Part shown: positions 37,764 to 46,358 of the stretch, in pieces
How positions within the stretch are numbered: the stretch's first letter is position 1
How the letters are laid out: every line of letters starts with the position of its first letter
Origin: a bacterium
Lineage (GTDB): Bacteria > Patescibacteriota > Patescibacteriia > Patescibacteriales > VMTK01
Direction: 5' to 3'
DNA length: 54,276 bases
Assembly (NCBI GenBank): GCA_030693295.1
Contig: JAUYAT010000034.1
Span: forward strand, 1 to 54,276
Made by a program: the position numbers and the translations under genes
The notes under the pieces: model-generated
Told to the model about the DNA's origin: nothing
Databases searched by the model: none
Seen by the model: the letters and a program-made list of their open reading frames with translations, nothing else

Positions 37764-38966
37764 TTACTTTTCTTTAACAATGATTGAATTTTCTACATCT
37801 TCTTTCTTAAAAGAACAAAATTGTTCTTTCTCTATCGCAAGAGCCGAAAAATAATGCTGGCAATAAACAGTTAAAACCTTGTTGGCAGCCACTATATTTT
37901 TCATTTTTCTGGCCGCTTCCTCTATGACCACCTGGTCATTTTTGTATTCATGTTTATCCGGATGATGCTCTGCGGCCAACTTATGGTAAGCGTCTCTTAT
38001 CTCTGGCAAGGCCGCGGATTCTCCGAGCCTCAAAGTTTTTCTGGCGTTATCAACTAAATCAAAATTTCCTACGCTGAGATTAATAACCGTGAAGCTGTAG
38101 GGCGCCATCGGCCCGATATATTTAAATTTCAGCTCATTTTTGTATTTTTCCGCCAGCTTATTTAATTGGAATTCTAACAGCGATTCTTCTCCTTTGCCTA
38201 TTAAAAATGAATAGTTCATAAGCATTTCTTTGTTTACCGCGCGGCGAGTTTGCTCTGCTTCGGGGTTTGCTCCCCCCTTATTGGCATAGAGAAGCTTGCT
38301 CGCCTCGCTGAAGCTCTGGCGAAGCGGGCTGGCGTTAAAATCTGGGAAAGAGGATGCGAGATACTTTAAAATATCTGCTGTATATTCTTTTCGGTATGCC
38401 TCAATAGCTTCAAATATGCGCTTGCCTAATTTTATTTTAGATGCCAACCCCAAAATTCCGCCTTTTGACTCTGCTTCCTTTTTCAATTTTTGAATCGCGA
38501 CATTTTCCCGGACTATCTTCTCAAGCATATTCTTTTCGTTCCAAAATATTTGAACAACAAACTCTGCTTTTCCGGCAATTCTTTCCAGAGCAATCTTAAA
38601 TTGTAGGTATGCCTTGGTTAAAATATTACTAATTTCCTCAATATCTTCCGCAATCATTCCAAACCTCATGGGAATAACATCGTGCTGTTTCATCAGGTTA
38701 ACATTCACCCGTTCATGTATTGCAACTAAATGGGTAAGCTCCTTTTTATCAAGCTTATCAAAATTAATAAAATAAGTGTTGCTGACCGCAACTGCTATCT
38801 CTCTGTAAGGGATGAAAATTATCTCGCGATTATTAATGCCAAACATCGCTTCTGATAAACGAAAATTATCAGAGGCCTGCCCCGTACCGTGCTTGCTCTG
38901 GTGCGGGGATGGCGTCTCTTTTGGATTCTTGATTATTGAATATATGTATTTTCTTTCTTCACTCAT
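37764..38966 (-). CDS. GvpF/GvpL family protein with C-terminal J-domain
   Basis: GvpL part KYIYSIIKNP...FIPYREIAVAVSNT...HERVNVNLMKQHDVIPMRFGMIA...GPMAPYSFTVINL; J-domain DNARKTLRLGESAALPEIRDAYHKLAAEHHPDKHEYK with HPD. Confidence 0.87.
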   Translation of the reverse strand: MSEERKYIYSIIKNPKETPSPHQSKHGTGQASDNFRLSEAMFGINNREIIFIPYREIAVAVSNTYFINFDKLDKKELTHLVAIHERVNVNLMKQHDVIPMRFGMIAEDIEEISNILTKAYLQFKIALERIAGKAEFVVQIFWNEKNMLEKIVRENVAIQKLKKEAESKGGILGLASKIKLGKRIFEAIEAYRKEYTADILKYLASSFPDFNASPLRQSFSEASKLLYANKGGANPEAEQTRRAVNKEMLMNYSFLIGKGEESLLEFQLNKLAEKYKNELKFKYIGPMAPYSFTVINLSVGNFDLVDNARKTLRLGESAALPEIRDAYHKLAAEHHPDKHEYKNDQVVIEEAARKMKNIVAANKVLTVYCQHYFSALAIEKEQFCSFKKEDVENSIIVKEK

Positions 38967-41230
38967 GCCAGGGGTTTATTTTTATTTATCTTGTTAGAAA
39001 TTTCATTTCCAACGGGATTTATTGCTTCTTCAAAATGCTTCGCGGTTATTTTAAAATTATTATCTGGTTGAACGAAATTCTCTCTCACCGCGGACATGGC
39101 GGCCTTTTTGCAAATCAGCTCTATGTCTGCGCCCGTCAGGCCTTCTGTTAGTTTGGCAAATTTCTTTAAGCTAACAGCGCGATCTAACGGCTTATCTTTC
39201 GTGTGAATACTGAATATGGCGCATCGGCACTCTTCGCTTGGCTTGGGGACTTCAAGCAGGAAATCAAATCTTCCTGCGCGAAGCAAAGCCGGATCAACCA
39301 TGTCTAATTTATTTGTCGCTCCTAAAACTACTACGGCTTTTAATTCCTCAATGCCGTCTAACTCCGCCAGAAACTGGCTGACTACTCTTTCCGTAACATG
39401 CGAGTCCGCGCCGCTTCCGCGTTTCGCCACTAAACTGTCTATCTCATCAAAAAAAACTATGCAAGGGGAAGCCAGCTTGGCCTTTTTAAACACTTCCCGG
39501 ATTCCCTTTTCCGATTCGCCGATATATTTTGAAAAAAGCTCCGGTCCTTTAATAGAAATGAAATTTACCCCCAGTTCAGTGGCGACGGCCTTGGCCAAAA
39601 GCGTTTTCCCGCATCCGGGCGGCCCATAGAGCATTATTCCTTTAGACGGCTTGAGTTTTACATAACCCAGCGCCTCGCTGTATTTTAACGGCCATTCAAT
39701 CACTTCCTTAAGCGTTTGTTTAATACACTCAAGCCCCCCTACATCTTCCCATTTGACGCTGGGAATCTCTGAAAAAACTTCGCGCAGAGCCGAGGGCTCC
39801 ACCTCTTTCAGGGCTTCTCTAAAATGTTCGCCGGTAACCTCTATTTTACGGAGCTTCTCATACGGAATGTACCACTCTTTTTCTCCGCCAGAGGCGGATC
39901 CGCCTTGGGCGGAAAACTCAATCTCTGGCATGATTTCACGCAACGCCGACATTGCCGCTTCTCGGCAGAGTGCCTCAAGATCAGCTCCGACAAATCCGTG
40001 AGTGATTTCAGCCAGCTTGTCCAAGTCAACCCCATCTGCTAAGGGCATGCCCCTTGTATGTATTTCCAGTATTGCTTTTCTGGCGTTTCTGTCTGGAATG
40101 CCAATCACAATTTCCCGATCAAATCGTCCCGGCCTGCGCAGGGCCGGATCAAGCGTATTGGGAATATTAGTTGCTCCAATCACTATTAACTGGCCGCGCG
40201 ATTCCAAACCGTCCATCAAGGCCAAAAGTTGCGCCACCACTCGTCTTTCCACCTGCTTCTCGCCGCCCATTTCTTCGCGCTTGGGCGCAATCGCGTCAAT
40301 TTCATCAATAAAAAGTATGGCCGGGGCGTTGGCTTTTGCTTCTTCAAATATTTCTCGCAGCCGGCCCTCTGACTCGCCATAAAACTTTCCCATTATTTCC
40401 GGTCCCGAAATGTGGGTAAAATAGGCATCGGTCTCATTCGCCACTGCCCGGGCAATTAATGTCTTGCCGCATCCCGGCGATCCGTGTAAAAGCACTCCCT
40501 TGGGCGGATCGATTCCTAATCTCTCAAAAAGCTCGGGGTGTTTTAGCGGAAGTTCAATCATTTCTCTAATTCTCCGTATTTCTTTTCCTAATCCGCCAAT
40601 GTCTTCATAGGTTATACCAATCCCTTGTTTTTCTTTGGCCATGCCCTTTAGCTTTATAAAAGTAAAGGGTTTTATCAAAACTACTTTGGCTGGACTCGCC
40701 TCGCTCGCCTCGCTGAAGCTTTGGCGAAGCGGGCTGAAGCTTTGGCGAAGCGGGTCGGTATCTTCTACTAAAAAATCCTGGGCCCTTGTTCCAAAAAGCG
40801 TGGCTCTTATTTTACTGCCTTTTATTACCGGGGTTCCGTCAAGTATCTCGGCCAAATATTGGGCATCCTCTTTTTTGAATGAAGCGCCGGTATTTAAGGG
40901 GGATAGGACGAGTACTCGCGCTTCTTCGTAAGAAACCTTCTGAATTTCCACCTTTTCATCCAAACCAATTTTCAAATTCTCTCTGGCAATGCCATCTATT
41001 TGAATAATGCCTTTTCCTCGATCCTCTGGATAAGCGGGCATCATCCTTGCTACAGCTTCTCTTCCCTTTTTCCCCTCTGATTTTTGCGGTGTCAATCTGA
41101 TAATATCTCCTGTATCGGCCTGAATTTTTGAAAAATACTCGGGGTCAATTCTGGCAATGGCTCTGCCCACATCTTTGCTTTGGGCTTCGGTTACTTTAAG
41201 GATTAGTGATCCGTTATTCGGTGACTTCAT
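38963..41230 (-). CDS. Cdc48/VAT-type tandem AAA+ ATPase
   Basis: N-domain plus two AAA modules: GVLLHGSPGCGKTLIARAVANET and GIMLYGPPGCGKTLLAKAVATEL, Walker B AILFIDEIDAIAPKR / CIVFFDEIDSLVAKRG. Confidence 0.93.
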   Translation of the reverse strand: MKSPNNGSLILKVTEAQSKDVGRAIARIDPEYFSKIQADTGDIIRLTPQKSEGKKGREAVARMMPAYPEDRGKGIIQIDGIARENLKIGLDEKVEIQKVSYEEARVLVLSPLNTGASFKKEDAQYLAEILDGTPVIKGSKIRATLFGTRAQDFLVEDTDPLRQSFSPLRQSFSEASEASPAKVVLIKPFTFIKLKGMAKEKQGIGITYEDIGGLGKEIRRIREMIELPLKHPELFERLGIDPPKGVLLHGSPGCGKTLIARAVANETDAYFTHISGPEIMGKFYGESEGRLREIFEEAKANAPAILFIDEIDAIAPKREEMGGEKQVERRVVAQLLALMDGLESRGQLIVIGATNIPNTLDPALRRPGRFDREIVIGIPDRNARKAILEIHTRGMPLADGVDLDKLAEITHGFVGADLEALCREAAMSALREIMPEIEFSAQGGSASGGEKEWYIPYEKLRKIEVTGEHFREALKEVEPSALREVFSEIPSVKWEDVGGLECIKQTLKEVIEWPLKYSEALGYVKLKPSKGIMLYGPPGCGKTLLAKAVATELGVNFISIKGPELFSKYIGESEKGIREVFKKAKLASPCIVFFDEIDSLVAKRGSGADSHVTERVVSQFLAELDGIEELKAVVVLGATNKLDMVDPALLRAGRFDFLLEVPKPSEECRCAIFSIHTKDKPLDRAVSLKKFAKLTEGLTGADIELICKKAAMSAVRENFVQPDNNFKITAKHFEEAINPVGNEISNKINKNKPLA
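39883..39916. repeat. in-frame palindromic element in the Cdc48-like gene
   Basis: CTCCGCCAGAGGCGGATCCGCCTTGGGCGGAAAA encodes FSAQGGSASGGE. Confidence 0.8.
40692..40755. repeat. tandem in-frame palindromic element in the Cdc48-like gene
   Basis: ACTCGCCTCGCTCGCCTCGCTGAAGCTTTGGCGAAGCGGGCTGAAGCTTTGGCGAAGCGGGT encodes DPLRQSFSPLRQSFSEASEASP. Confidence 0.8.
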
Positions 41231-41916
41231 TTTGTTTTGGTTAATTTCAATTCCAATATCCCATTTTTGAAATTCATCTCCCGAGATTCAAAATCAACTT
41301 TGGCCGGCAGCAAAATCTCTTTGGCGTATTTTCGGTCATTGCTCCCCGCTTCGCCCGCGAAGCGAGGCGAGTCCGCCTCAAATAAAAGAATATCCCCGCC
41401 TGCCATCGGCTTTGCCTCAGGCGAATGGCGGGCAGACTTTTTCAAATCGACTTTAATGCTTTTTTCGTCAATACCCGGGAGTTCGGCGATTATCAAAATA
41501 TGATCTTTCTCGTCAAACACATCAACGATTGGTTCTCTCGTCTCTGATACCTTCGGACCTTCTTTAGTTTTTTTAATATTCCCGAATGGTTCAACTTTTG
41601 TTCTTTGTCCCAGACCAGTCCGAACAGTAAAACCATATACTCCATGAATATCTTGGCGTCCCCCAAATCCTTTTCCGCCAAAGGCGGATCCGCCTCGGGC
41701 GGAAATCCGGCCGCTTCTTTTCAGTTCACCGCCGACTTCCTCGGCCCGTTCCGCTAAATCAATAAATTTCCCCAATCCTTTAAGCAAACCGCCGACAAAA
41801 GGTATATCGTCAAGCGATATTTCATCCTTGCCCTCCGACTTGTCCTCCGTAGCTTTAGCGTAGGAGGAAGCCTTGGCGAAGGAGGGTTTTCCCTTTTTTT
41901 GTTCTTCTTTTTTCAT
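41227..41916 (-). CDS. gvpH: Hsp20/alpha-crystallin-like protein (GvpH-like)
   Basis: REPIVDVFDEKDHILIIAELPGIDEKSIKVDLKK...EILLPAKVDFESREMNFKNGILELKLTK. Confidence 0.82.
   Translation of the reverse strand: MKKEEQKKGKPSFAKASSYAKATEDKSEGKDEISLDDIPFVGGLLKGLGKFIDLAERAEEVGGELKRSGRISARGGSAFGGKGFGGRQDIHGVYGFTVRTGLGQRTKVEPFGNIKKTKEGPKVSETREPIVDVFDEKDHILIIAELPGIDEKSIKVDLKKSARHSPEAKPMAGGDILLFEADSPRFAGEAGSNDRKYAKEILLPAKVDFESREMNFKNGILELKLTKTK
41671..41706. repeat. in-frame palindromic element in the Hsp20 gene
   Basis: TTTTCCGCCAAAGGCGGATCCGCCTCGGGCGGAAAT. Confidence 0.8.
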
Positions 41917-42368
41917 AAAATTTTGAAAGTTCCCAAAAAATCCTTGAAGAAGAATTTTCTTCCTTTCTTTATCTCTGCTTTTGCTTTTCTTATTTTCGGC
42001 GCGGCTGGCTTTATGCCCCTTGTCTTGCTCCTTGATTTCTTAATGGGCTGGCTCTTTTTTCTTCTTGTCTTTGGAACCGAAGATTCGACTATCAATGGAT
42101 GTCTCTTTTCTTCAACAAACCCCTTGCCCTGGCACAGCAAACAATAGAGATTGGCGCCTGCTTTCTTGCCTCTGCCCCCGCATTCCTTACATATATTATA
42201 CGGCTGGTTTACAGTAACACGGCCACTGCCTTTGCAGACAATGCAAGACAGACGCTCCGCGCCCGGCTGTACTCCCTTGCCTTGGCAAAAAGCGCATGGG
42301 AATTTTTTAGTTTTTTCCGCCAAGGGCGGATCCGCCTCTGGCGGAGAATATTTTTTTTTCATTTTCAT
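41913..42368 (-). CDS. stand-alone DnaJ-type zinc-finger protein (four CxxCxGxG)
   Basis: CAFCQGKG, CIVCKGSG, CKECGGRG, CLLCQGKG; no J-domain. Confidence 0.82.
   Translation of the reverse strand: MKMKKKYSPPEADPPLAEKTKKFPCAFCQGKGVQPGAERLSCIVCKGSGRVTVNQPYNICKECGGRGKKAGANLYCLLCQGKGFVEEKRHPLIVESSVPKTRRKKSQPIKKSRSKTRGIKPAAPKIRKAKAEIKKGRKFFFKDFLGTFKIL
42313..42348. repeat. in-frame palindromic element in the zinc-finger gene
   Basis: TTTTCCGCCAAGGGCGGATCCGCCTCTGGCGGAGAA encodes SPPEADPPLAEK. Confidence 0.78.
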
Positions 42369-42670
42369 TAATACTCTAAAATAAATTTCCCATCTCGGTC
42401 TTTCCCAAGTCCAAACTTTGGCATTTTCTTAGAAACCACAATCTTACTGGGTTTATTGACCTTTCTTTTTGCCGCCTCAAGTTTGCCTTTTCCGCGAAAC
42501 ACGGCCAGTTTTGAATGCAGAAAGTCAATATAATCATGCCGGCCGAGATTATTGCAAATAAGCCTGGCATAATCGGTGCTGATCCTCGCCTCCCTCGCAA
42601 TAGTGTCAATGGATGCCTCTCCGCCCCAATCCCAAAGAATTTCTAATACTTTAAGTTCTGTTCCTGACAT
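42368..42670 (-). CDS. small winged-HTH protein
   Basis: MSGTELKVLEILWDWGGEASIDTIAREARISTDYARLICNNLGRHDYI; same architecture as 37055-37438. Confidence 0.65.
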   Translation of the reverse strand: MSGTELKVLEILWDWGGEASIDTIAREARISTDYARLICNNLGRHDYIDFLHSKLAVFRGKGKLEAAKRKVNKPSKIVVSKKMPKFGLGKDRDGKFILEY

Positions 42671-42671
42671 G

Positions 42672-42983
42672 TTAATAGTCTAAAACGGTATGGCTGCCCG
42701 ATTTTGAATAGGTTTCTCTAATTTTACTCAATCCCTTGCTCCCAGCAGTGGCAATTTTAAGAAGTTTAGCCATGCCCGTATTAATTACGGTTAAATTTTT
42801 ATCGATCTGCTTCCCTTTTTTTTGCAATCTTATTTTTTCTTTCTCAAGCCGGTCTCTCTTATTTTGACGCATATACAGGTCTAAAAAAGCCGACTTTGAT
42901 GAGTGAGGAATAGACCTTAGCCCGGTTGAACCCGCGCTTTTTAAGTCGTGGATCCCCGAGAGATTAGCGTTTATTTTTTCCAT
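42672..42983 (-). CDS. hypothetical coiled-coil protein of the gas vesicle cluster
   Basis: STGLRSIPHSSKSAFLDLYMRQNKRDRLEKEKIRLQKKGKQID; sits directly after gvpN. Confidence 0.6.
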   Translation of the reverse strand: MEKINANLSGIHDLKSAGSTGLRSIPHSSKSAFLDLYMRQNKRDRLEKEKIRLQKKGKQIDKNLTVINTGMAKLLKIATAGSKGLSKIRETYSKSGSHTVLDY

Positions 42984-43001
42984 AGATTTGTGTGTAATTA
43001 A

Positions 43002-43931
43002 TTAACAAAGTTTGGTGATTAATTCTCCTACTATTTTTCTCACCTTATTATGGTGATCTTGCGAGCCCAATCGCGTTGTTTCCGATGCCAATATATCCTG
43101 GGCTAACTGGCGGAACAAGCGGCTGGAAGCCAACACTGCGCCTCCGTTAGTCTTGAGGGACTTTGCCAGCATTATTGAGCCGCGAACAGTTGGCGCGAAT
43201 TCATATTCCCCGGAATCGCGAAGCGCTCGGACGATATTGACAATTTTCTCGGTATCTTTTCGATCTAGACCGGATTTGGCTTGAGTGATGGCAATTTCCG
43301 TATTCTTGTCAAAGTGCCTTAAATCCATAGTTACCATTCTATCGCGCAACGCGTCTTGAGCTTTATTTGTCCCCGCGTATTCTTCAGGATTTGAGGTGAA
43401 AATAGCCACAAACTGCGGATGAGCCTTAAGATAATAAGATTCCCGCCCTTGTCTGGCCATCGGCAAATCCATCACCCCTTCTTGCAAGATGGAAAGCAAG
43501 GTGTTGTTTGCTTCCGGCCGGGATCGAGTGAACTCGTCATAAATAAGGGTAAAGCCGTTTTTTACCGCGATAGTCAGACGATTATCCATCCACTGTTTTG
43601 AGAAGTTCTCTTCTTTCTTAAGGACGCTCTGAATAAAATTGTCTCTTAAATATTTGTAACGGTAGCCATGCTCTCCGCCAATAAGATCAGAGGTAGAATA
43701 TTCCTCATCGCCATGAATCAACACTGCCGGACGGCCAATCTTTTGCGCCAAGTGCAAAGCCAAGGTGGTTTTTCCTGTTCCTGAAGCGCCTCTTAAATGC
43801 ACGGGAAAACCCGCCTTAATATAATTCAACGCCCGCTTGCTAATATCCTTGATATACGAAGTCTCCACAAAGCCAGCCACTGGCCGTGGCTCAATAATTG
43901 CTTGTTCTTCATCTGATGATAAATAAGACAT
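43002..43931 (-). CDS. gvpN: gas vesicle AAA+ ATPase GvpN
   Basis: YIKAGFPVHLRGASGTGKTTLALHLAQKIGRPAVLIHGDEEYSTSDLIGGEHGY; FTLIYDEFTRSRPEANNTLLSILQEGVMDLP; AIFTSNPEEYAGTNKAQDALRDRM. Confidence 0.95.
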   Translation of the reverse strand: MSYLSSDEEQAIIEPRPVAGFVETSYIKDISKRALNYIKAGFPVHLRGASGTGKTTLALHLAQKIGRPAVLIHGDEEYSTSDLIGGEHGYRYKYLRDNFIQSVLKKEENFSKQWMDNRLTIAVKNGFTLIYDEFTRSRPEANNTLLSILQEGVMDLPMARQGRESYYLKAHPQFVAIFTSNPEEYAGTNKAQDALRDRMVTMDLRHFDKNTEIAITQAKSGLDRKDTEKIVNIVRALRDSGEYEFAPTVRGSIMLAKSLKTNGGAVLASSRLFRQLAQDILASETTRLGSQDHHNKVRKIVGELITKLC

Positions 43932-44052
43932 ATTGGTAATTCAATTAAAATTAATGTTCAAGTCGGAATCTTGCCAGAATCTTGCGCGATTCCGAATATT
44001 TCGACCCGCCTGCCATCGCTATGCTCAGGCATTGCGGGCAGGCCTTTAGAAT

Positions 44053-44715
44053 TTATTTAGCTTTATGCTTTTTTGCTTTTTTTGCTGCTTTTTTTGGTTC
44101 CTCGGCTTCTTCTCCCGCCGCAATCGCTCTCTCCTGCTTCCTTAATACCCCCCAGTTTGCGCGCGCTTCTTTTCGCTCTTCTGCGTAATCGCCTAACAAA
44201 TCCGCTACATGCTTTTGGATAACAGGTATTTGCGACTCTATATCTTTCATCATAGTCTTGAAATCAACCATACGGGTTTGTTCGCTTTTAGCCAGCAAAT
44301 CCTTCAAGTCCTTTGCTATTTCTTTCATTTCCTTGTCAAAGCGACTAAGCAACTCTTTCACATCAGCCGCTCTTTCTTTGCTTTCTCCGCTAAATCTTAC
44401 AATAAGTTTCCTGGAATCTTCTAATACATCAGCTACTCTTGCTTGAATGTCCTTTATCATTTTACTGAAATCTGCCATTCTGTCCTTTTCGCTCTTATCC
44501 AAAAAATTCTTCAGTTCCTGCGCCACTTCCTTTAATTCTTTGTCAAATCGCGAAAGAAGCTCGCGCGTGTCCGCTTTATTATCTATTAATTCCTTATCAA
44601 GTCGCGAAAGAAGCTCGCGCGTGTCCGCTTTATTATCTCTAACGAATTGCAAGCGATCTTTTGTGGAAGTTTTAATATCGCTTACTAAACTTTTCATTTC
44701 TTGTGCGTATGACAT
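44053..44715 (-). CDS. GvpC-like helical repeat protein
   Basis: DNKADTRELLSRxDKEL repeats (18 aa period), related ERAADVKELLSRFDKEMK, DRMADFSKMIKDI / TRMVDFKTMMKDI. Confidence 0.55.
   Translation of the reverse strand: MSYAQEMKSLVSDIKTSTKDRLQFVRDNKADTRELLSRLDKELIDNKADTRELLSRFDKELKEVAQELKNFLDKSEKDRMADFSKMIKDIQARVADVLEDSRKLIVRFSGESKERAADVKELLSRFDKEMKEIAKDLKDLLAKSEQTRMVDFKTMMKDIESQIPVIQKHVADLLGDYAEERKEARANWGVLRKQERAIAAGEEAEEPKKAAKKAKKHKAK
44548..44638. repeat. tandem direct repeat, 54 bp period
   Basis: TCGCGAAAGAAGCTCGCGCGTGTCCGCTTTATTATCT at 44548 and 44602. Confidence 0.9.
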
Positions 44716-44818
44716 ATTTTTTTGTTAAATTGATTAATGTTGATTAGTTAATGCTAATTGTTTTGTCGACCTTTAGTTATTTCTTTAGTTATTTATAAAA
44801 ATTTATTTGTTTGAATTG

Positions 44819-45091
44819 TTAAACCTTCAAAAACCCCGCCTCTCCTAAATACTTCTCATACTCCGGAAAGAAATCCAACGCCACTTTCTTTAATTCTAAA
44901 TGTTCAAGATAGTATTTTCTGATCTTCGTAAGTTGTTCCGCTCGCTTTCTCGCCGCAGTCCTCCGCCAGCTGGCGGACTGCGCGACGGAGCGGAAATATT
45001 GTTCTTTTTCGCGTTTCTCTTTTTTTAATTTCCTTTCTTCATCCCATATTTCTCTCATTGTTCTTATTGTTTTTGTTTTGATAATAGGCAT
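44819..45091 (-). CDS. basic coiled-coil hypothetical protein of the gas vesicle cluster
   Basis: Strong Lys/Glu helix; carries an in-frame palindrome (SVAQSASWRRTAA). Confidence 0.55.
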   Translation of the reverse strand: MPIIKTKTIRTMREIWDEERKLKKEKREKEQYFRSVAQSASWRRTAARKRAEQLTKIRKYYLEHLELKKVALDFFPEYEKYLGEAGFLKV

Positions 45092-45216
45092 TTGAATGAT
45101 TTTATTTAGGCTCTGCTGATTTTCACCGATTATTCACCTCTTGAGAGGGGCTAAGGATGGATTATTGAAAAATTAACAGATTGAATGCGTTAATTCGTTA
45201 ATAAATAATTCCTTTT

Positions 45217-45597
45217 CTATATCGCTCCCAATCCATAACAACTCGCGCAAGGAAGATCGCTTCCCGGTTCTCTTCCGTCGCCTTTGCACTTAGCGCATCT
45301 TTTCTCCCCCCTGATCTTCGTTACCATGCCTTTCCCGCCGCATACGGCGCAAGGCATTCGGTGGTTAAAGAAAATGCCGCTTCCTTTGCAATAGGGACAA
45401 ATTTCCACCGGCTCCACCACTTGAACCGCGCCCCTGCCATTGCAAACTTGGCAGTTGGAAAGTTTTGACGGAACCTCAAACGGATCCTTGCCCTTTCCTT
45501 TGCAAAAAGCGCAAGTGATTGTTCGGTAGTTGCAAGCAGATTTTTTGGTTGTCTTTTTTGCCATAAATTTTAATTTATAAATCCTTTTTTTTATCAA
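45217..45597 (-). CDS. stand-alone DnaJ-type zinc-finger protein (six CxxCxGxG)
   Basis: CAFCKGKG, CQVCNGRG, CPYCKGSG, CAVCGGKG, CAKCKGDG, CASCYGLG. Confidence 0.82.
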   Translation of the reverse strand: MIKKRIYKLKFMAKKTTKKSACNYRTITCAFCKGKGKDPFEVPSKLSNCQVCNGRGAVQVVEPVEICPYCKGSGIFFNHRMPCAVCGGKGMVTKIRGEKRCAKCKGDGREPGSDLPCASCYGLGAI

Positions 45598-46147
45598 GCA
45601 GCGGCGATATCTTCTTCCACTCTTCCGCCGCCGCTTCCCTTTCCTTTTTAAATGCTTCCAGCATCTTATAGACTTCGCTCTGCATAGTTGCCAGCTCGGC
45701 CCTAACTTGCTCTCCGGTATTTGCTTCTCTTGATGCCTGATCCTGCCGTATGCGGACTAAAGTTTTTTTGAAATCTGCCAAGCGAAGTTCCTCGCCTCTT
45801 TTAAGCAGCCCTTTTAAATGTTCTACCACTCGGGTCTCTTCCTCTCTGAAATCAGCCAGCATTTTTTTCACATTTTCTTCTCTTTTATGCTGGGTCAATA
45901 AAATATCCCGCATCATCGCGCTAAAATCTTTTTTGCGAAGCGACTCGGATTTTGCTAAAACCTCCCGAAGATTATCACTCATCTCCTCCCTATTTTTCCT
46001 AAATCCGTTCAGCGCCTTATGAGTGTCTTCCACAATCTCTCCGACTACTCTCACCCGCGCGTCATACGAGACAATAATGTCCTTTGCTAAATCTCTTAGG
46101 TCTCGCTTCTCGGTCTCGCCTGATTCTTTTTTCATTAATTCTTTCAT
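45575..46147 (-). CDS. GvpC-like helical protein
   Basis: LAKSESLRKKDFSAMMRDILLTQHKREENVKKMLADFREEE; LLKRGEELRLADFKKTLVRI; shares motifs with 44053-44715. Confidence 0.5.
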   Translation of the reverse strand: MKELMKKESGETEKRDLRDLAKDIIVSYDARVRVVGEIVEDTHKALNGFRKNREEMSDNLREVLAKSESLRKKDFSAMMRDILLTQHKREENVKKMLADFREEETRVVEHLKGLLKRGEELRLADFKKTLVRIRQDQASREANTGEQVRAELATMQSEVYKMLEAFKKEREAAAEEWKKISPLLDKKKDL

Positions 46148-46358
46148 AAATATCTCTCAAAAGTTCAAAATGCAAAAATTAAAATGTAAAATGGCAAATT
46201 AAAATTATAAAATTATTCTGATTAGATTCATTTTTATATTTTAATTTTTGCATTTATATTGTCTAAGGCACGCTCTCGATTTTACCCATATGGGTTGTGG
46301 GAGGACTTTATAGTGCTTCTACCAATCTAAAGGGCGCCCTATCCAATATGCTCTAATA

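Noticed and set aside
39216-40382. Several + strand ORFs opposite the Cdc48-like gene
   Set aside because: Antisense to an unambiguous AAA+ gene; composition consistent with shadow ORFs.
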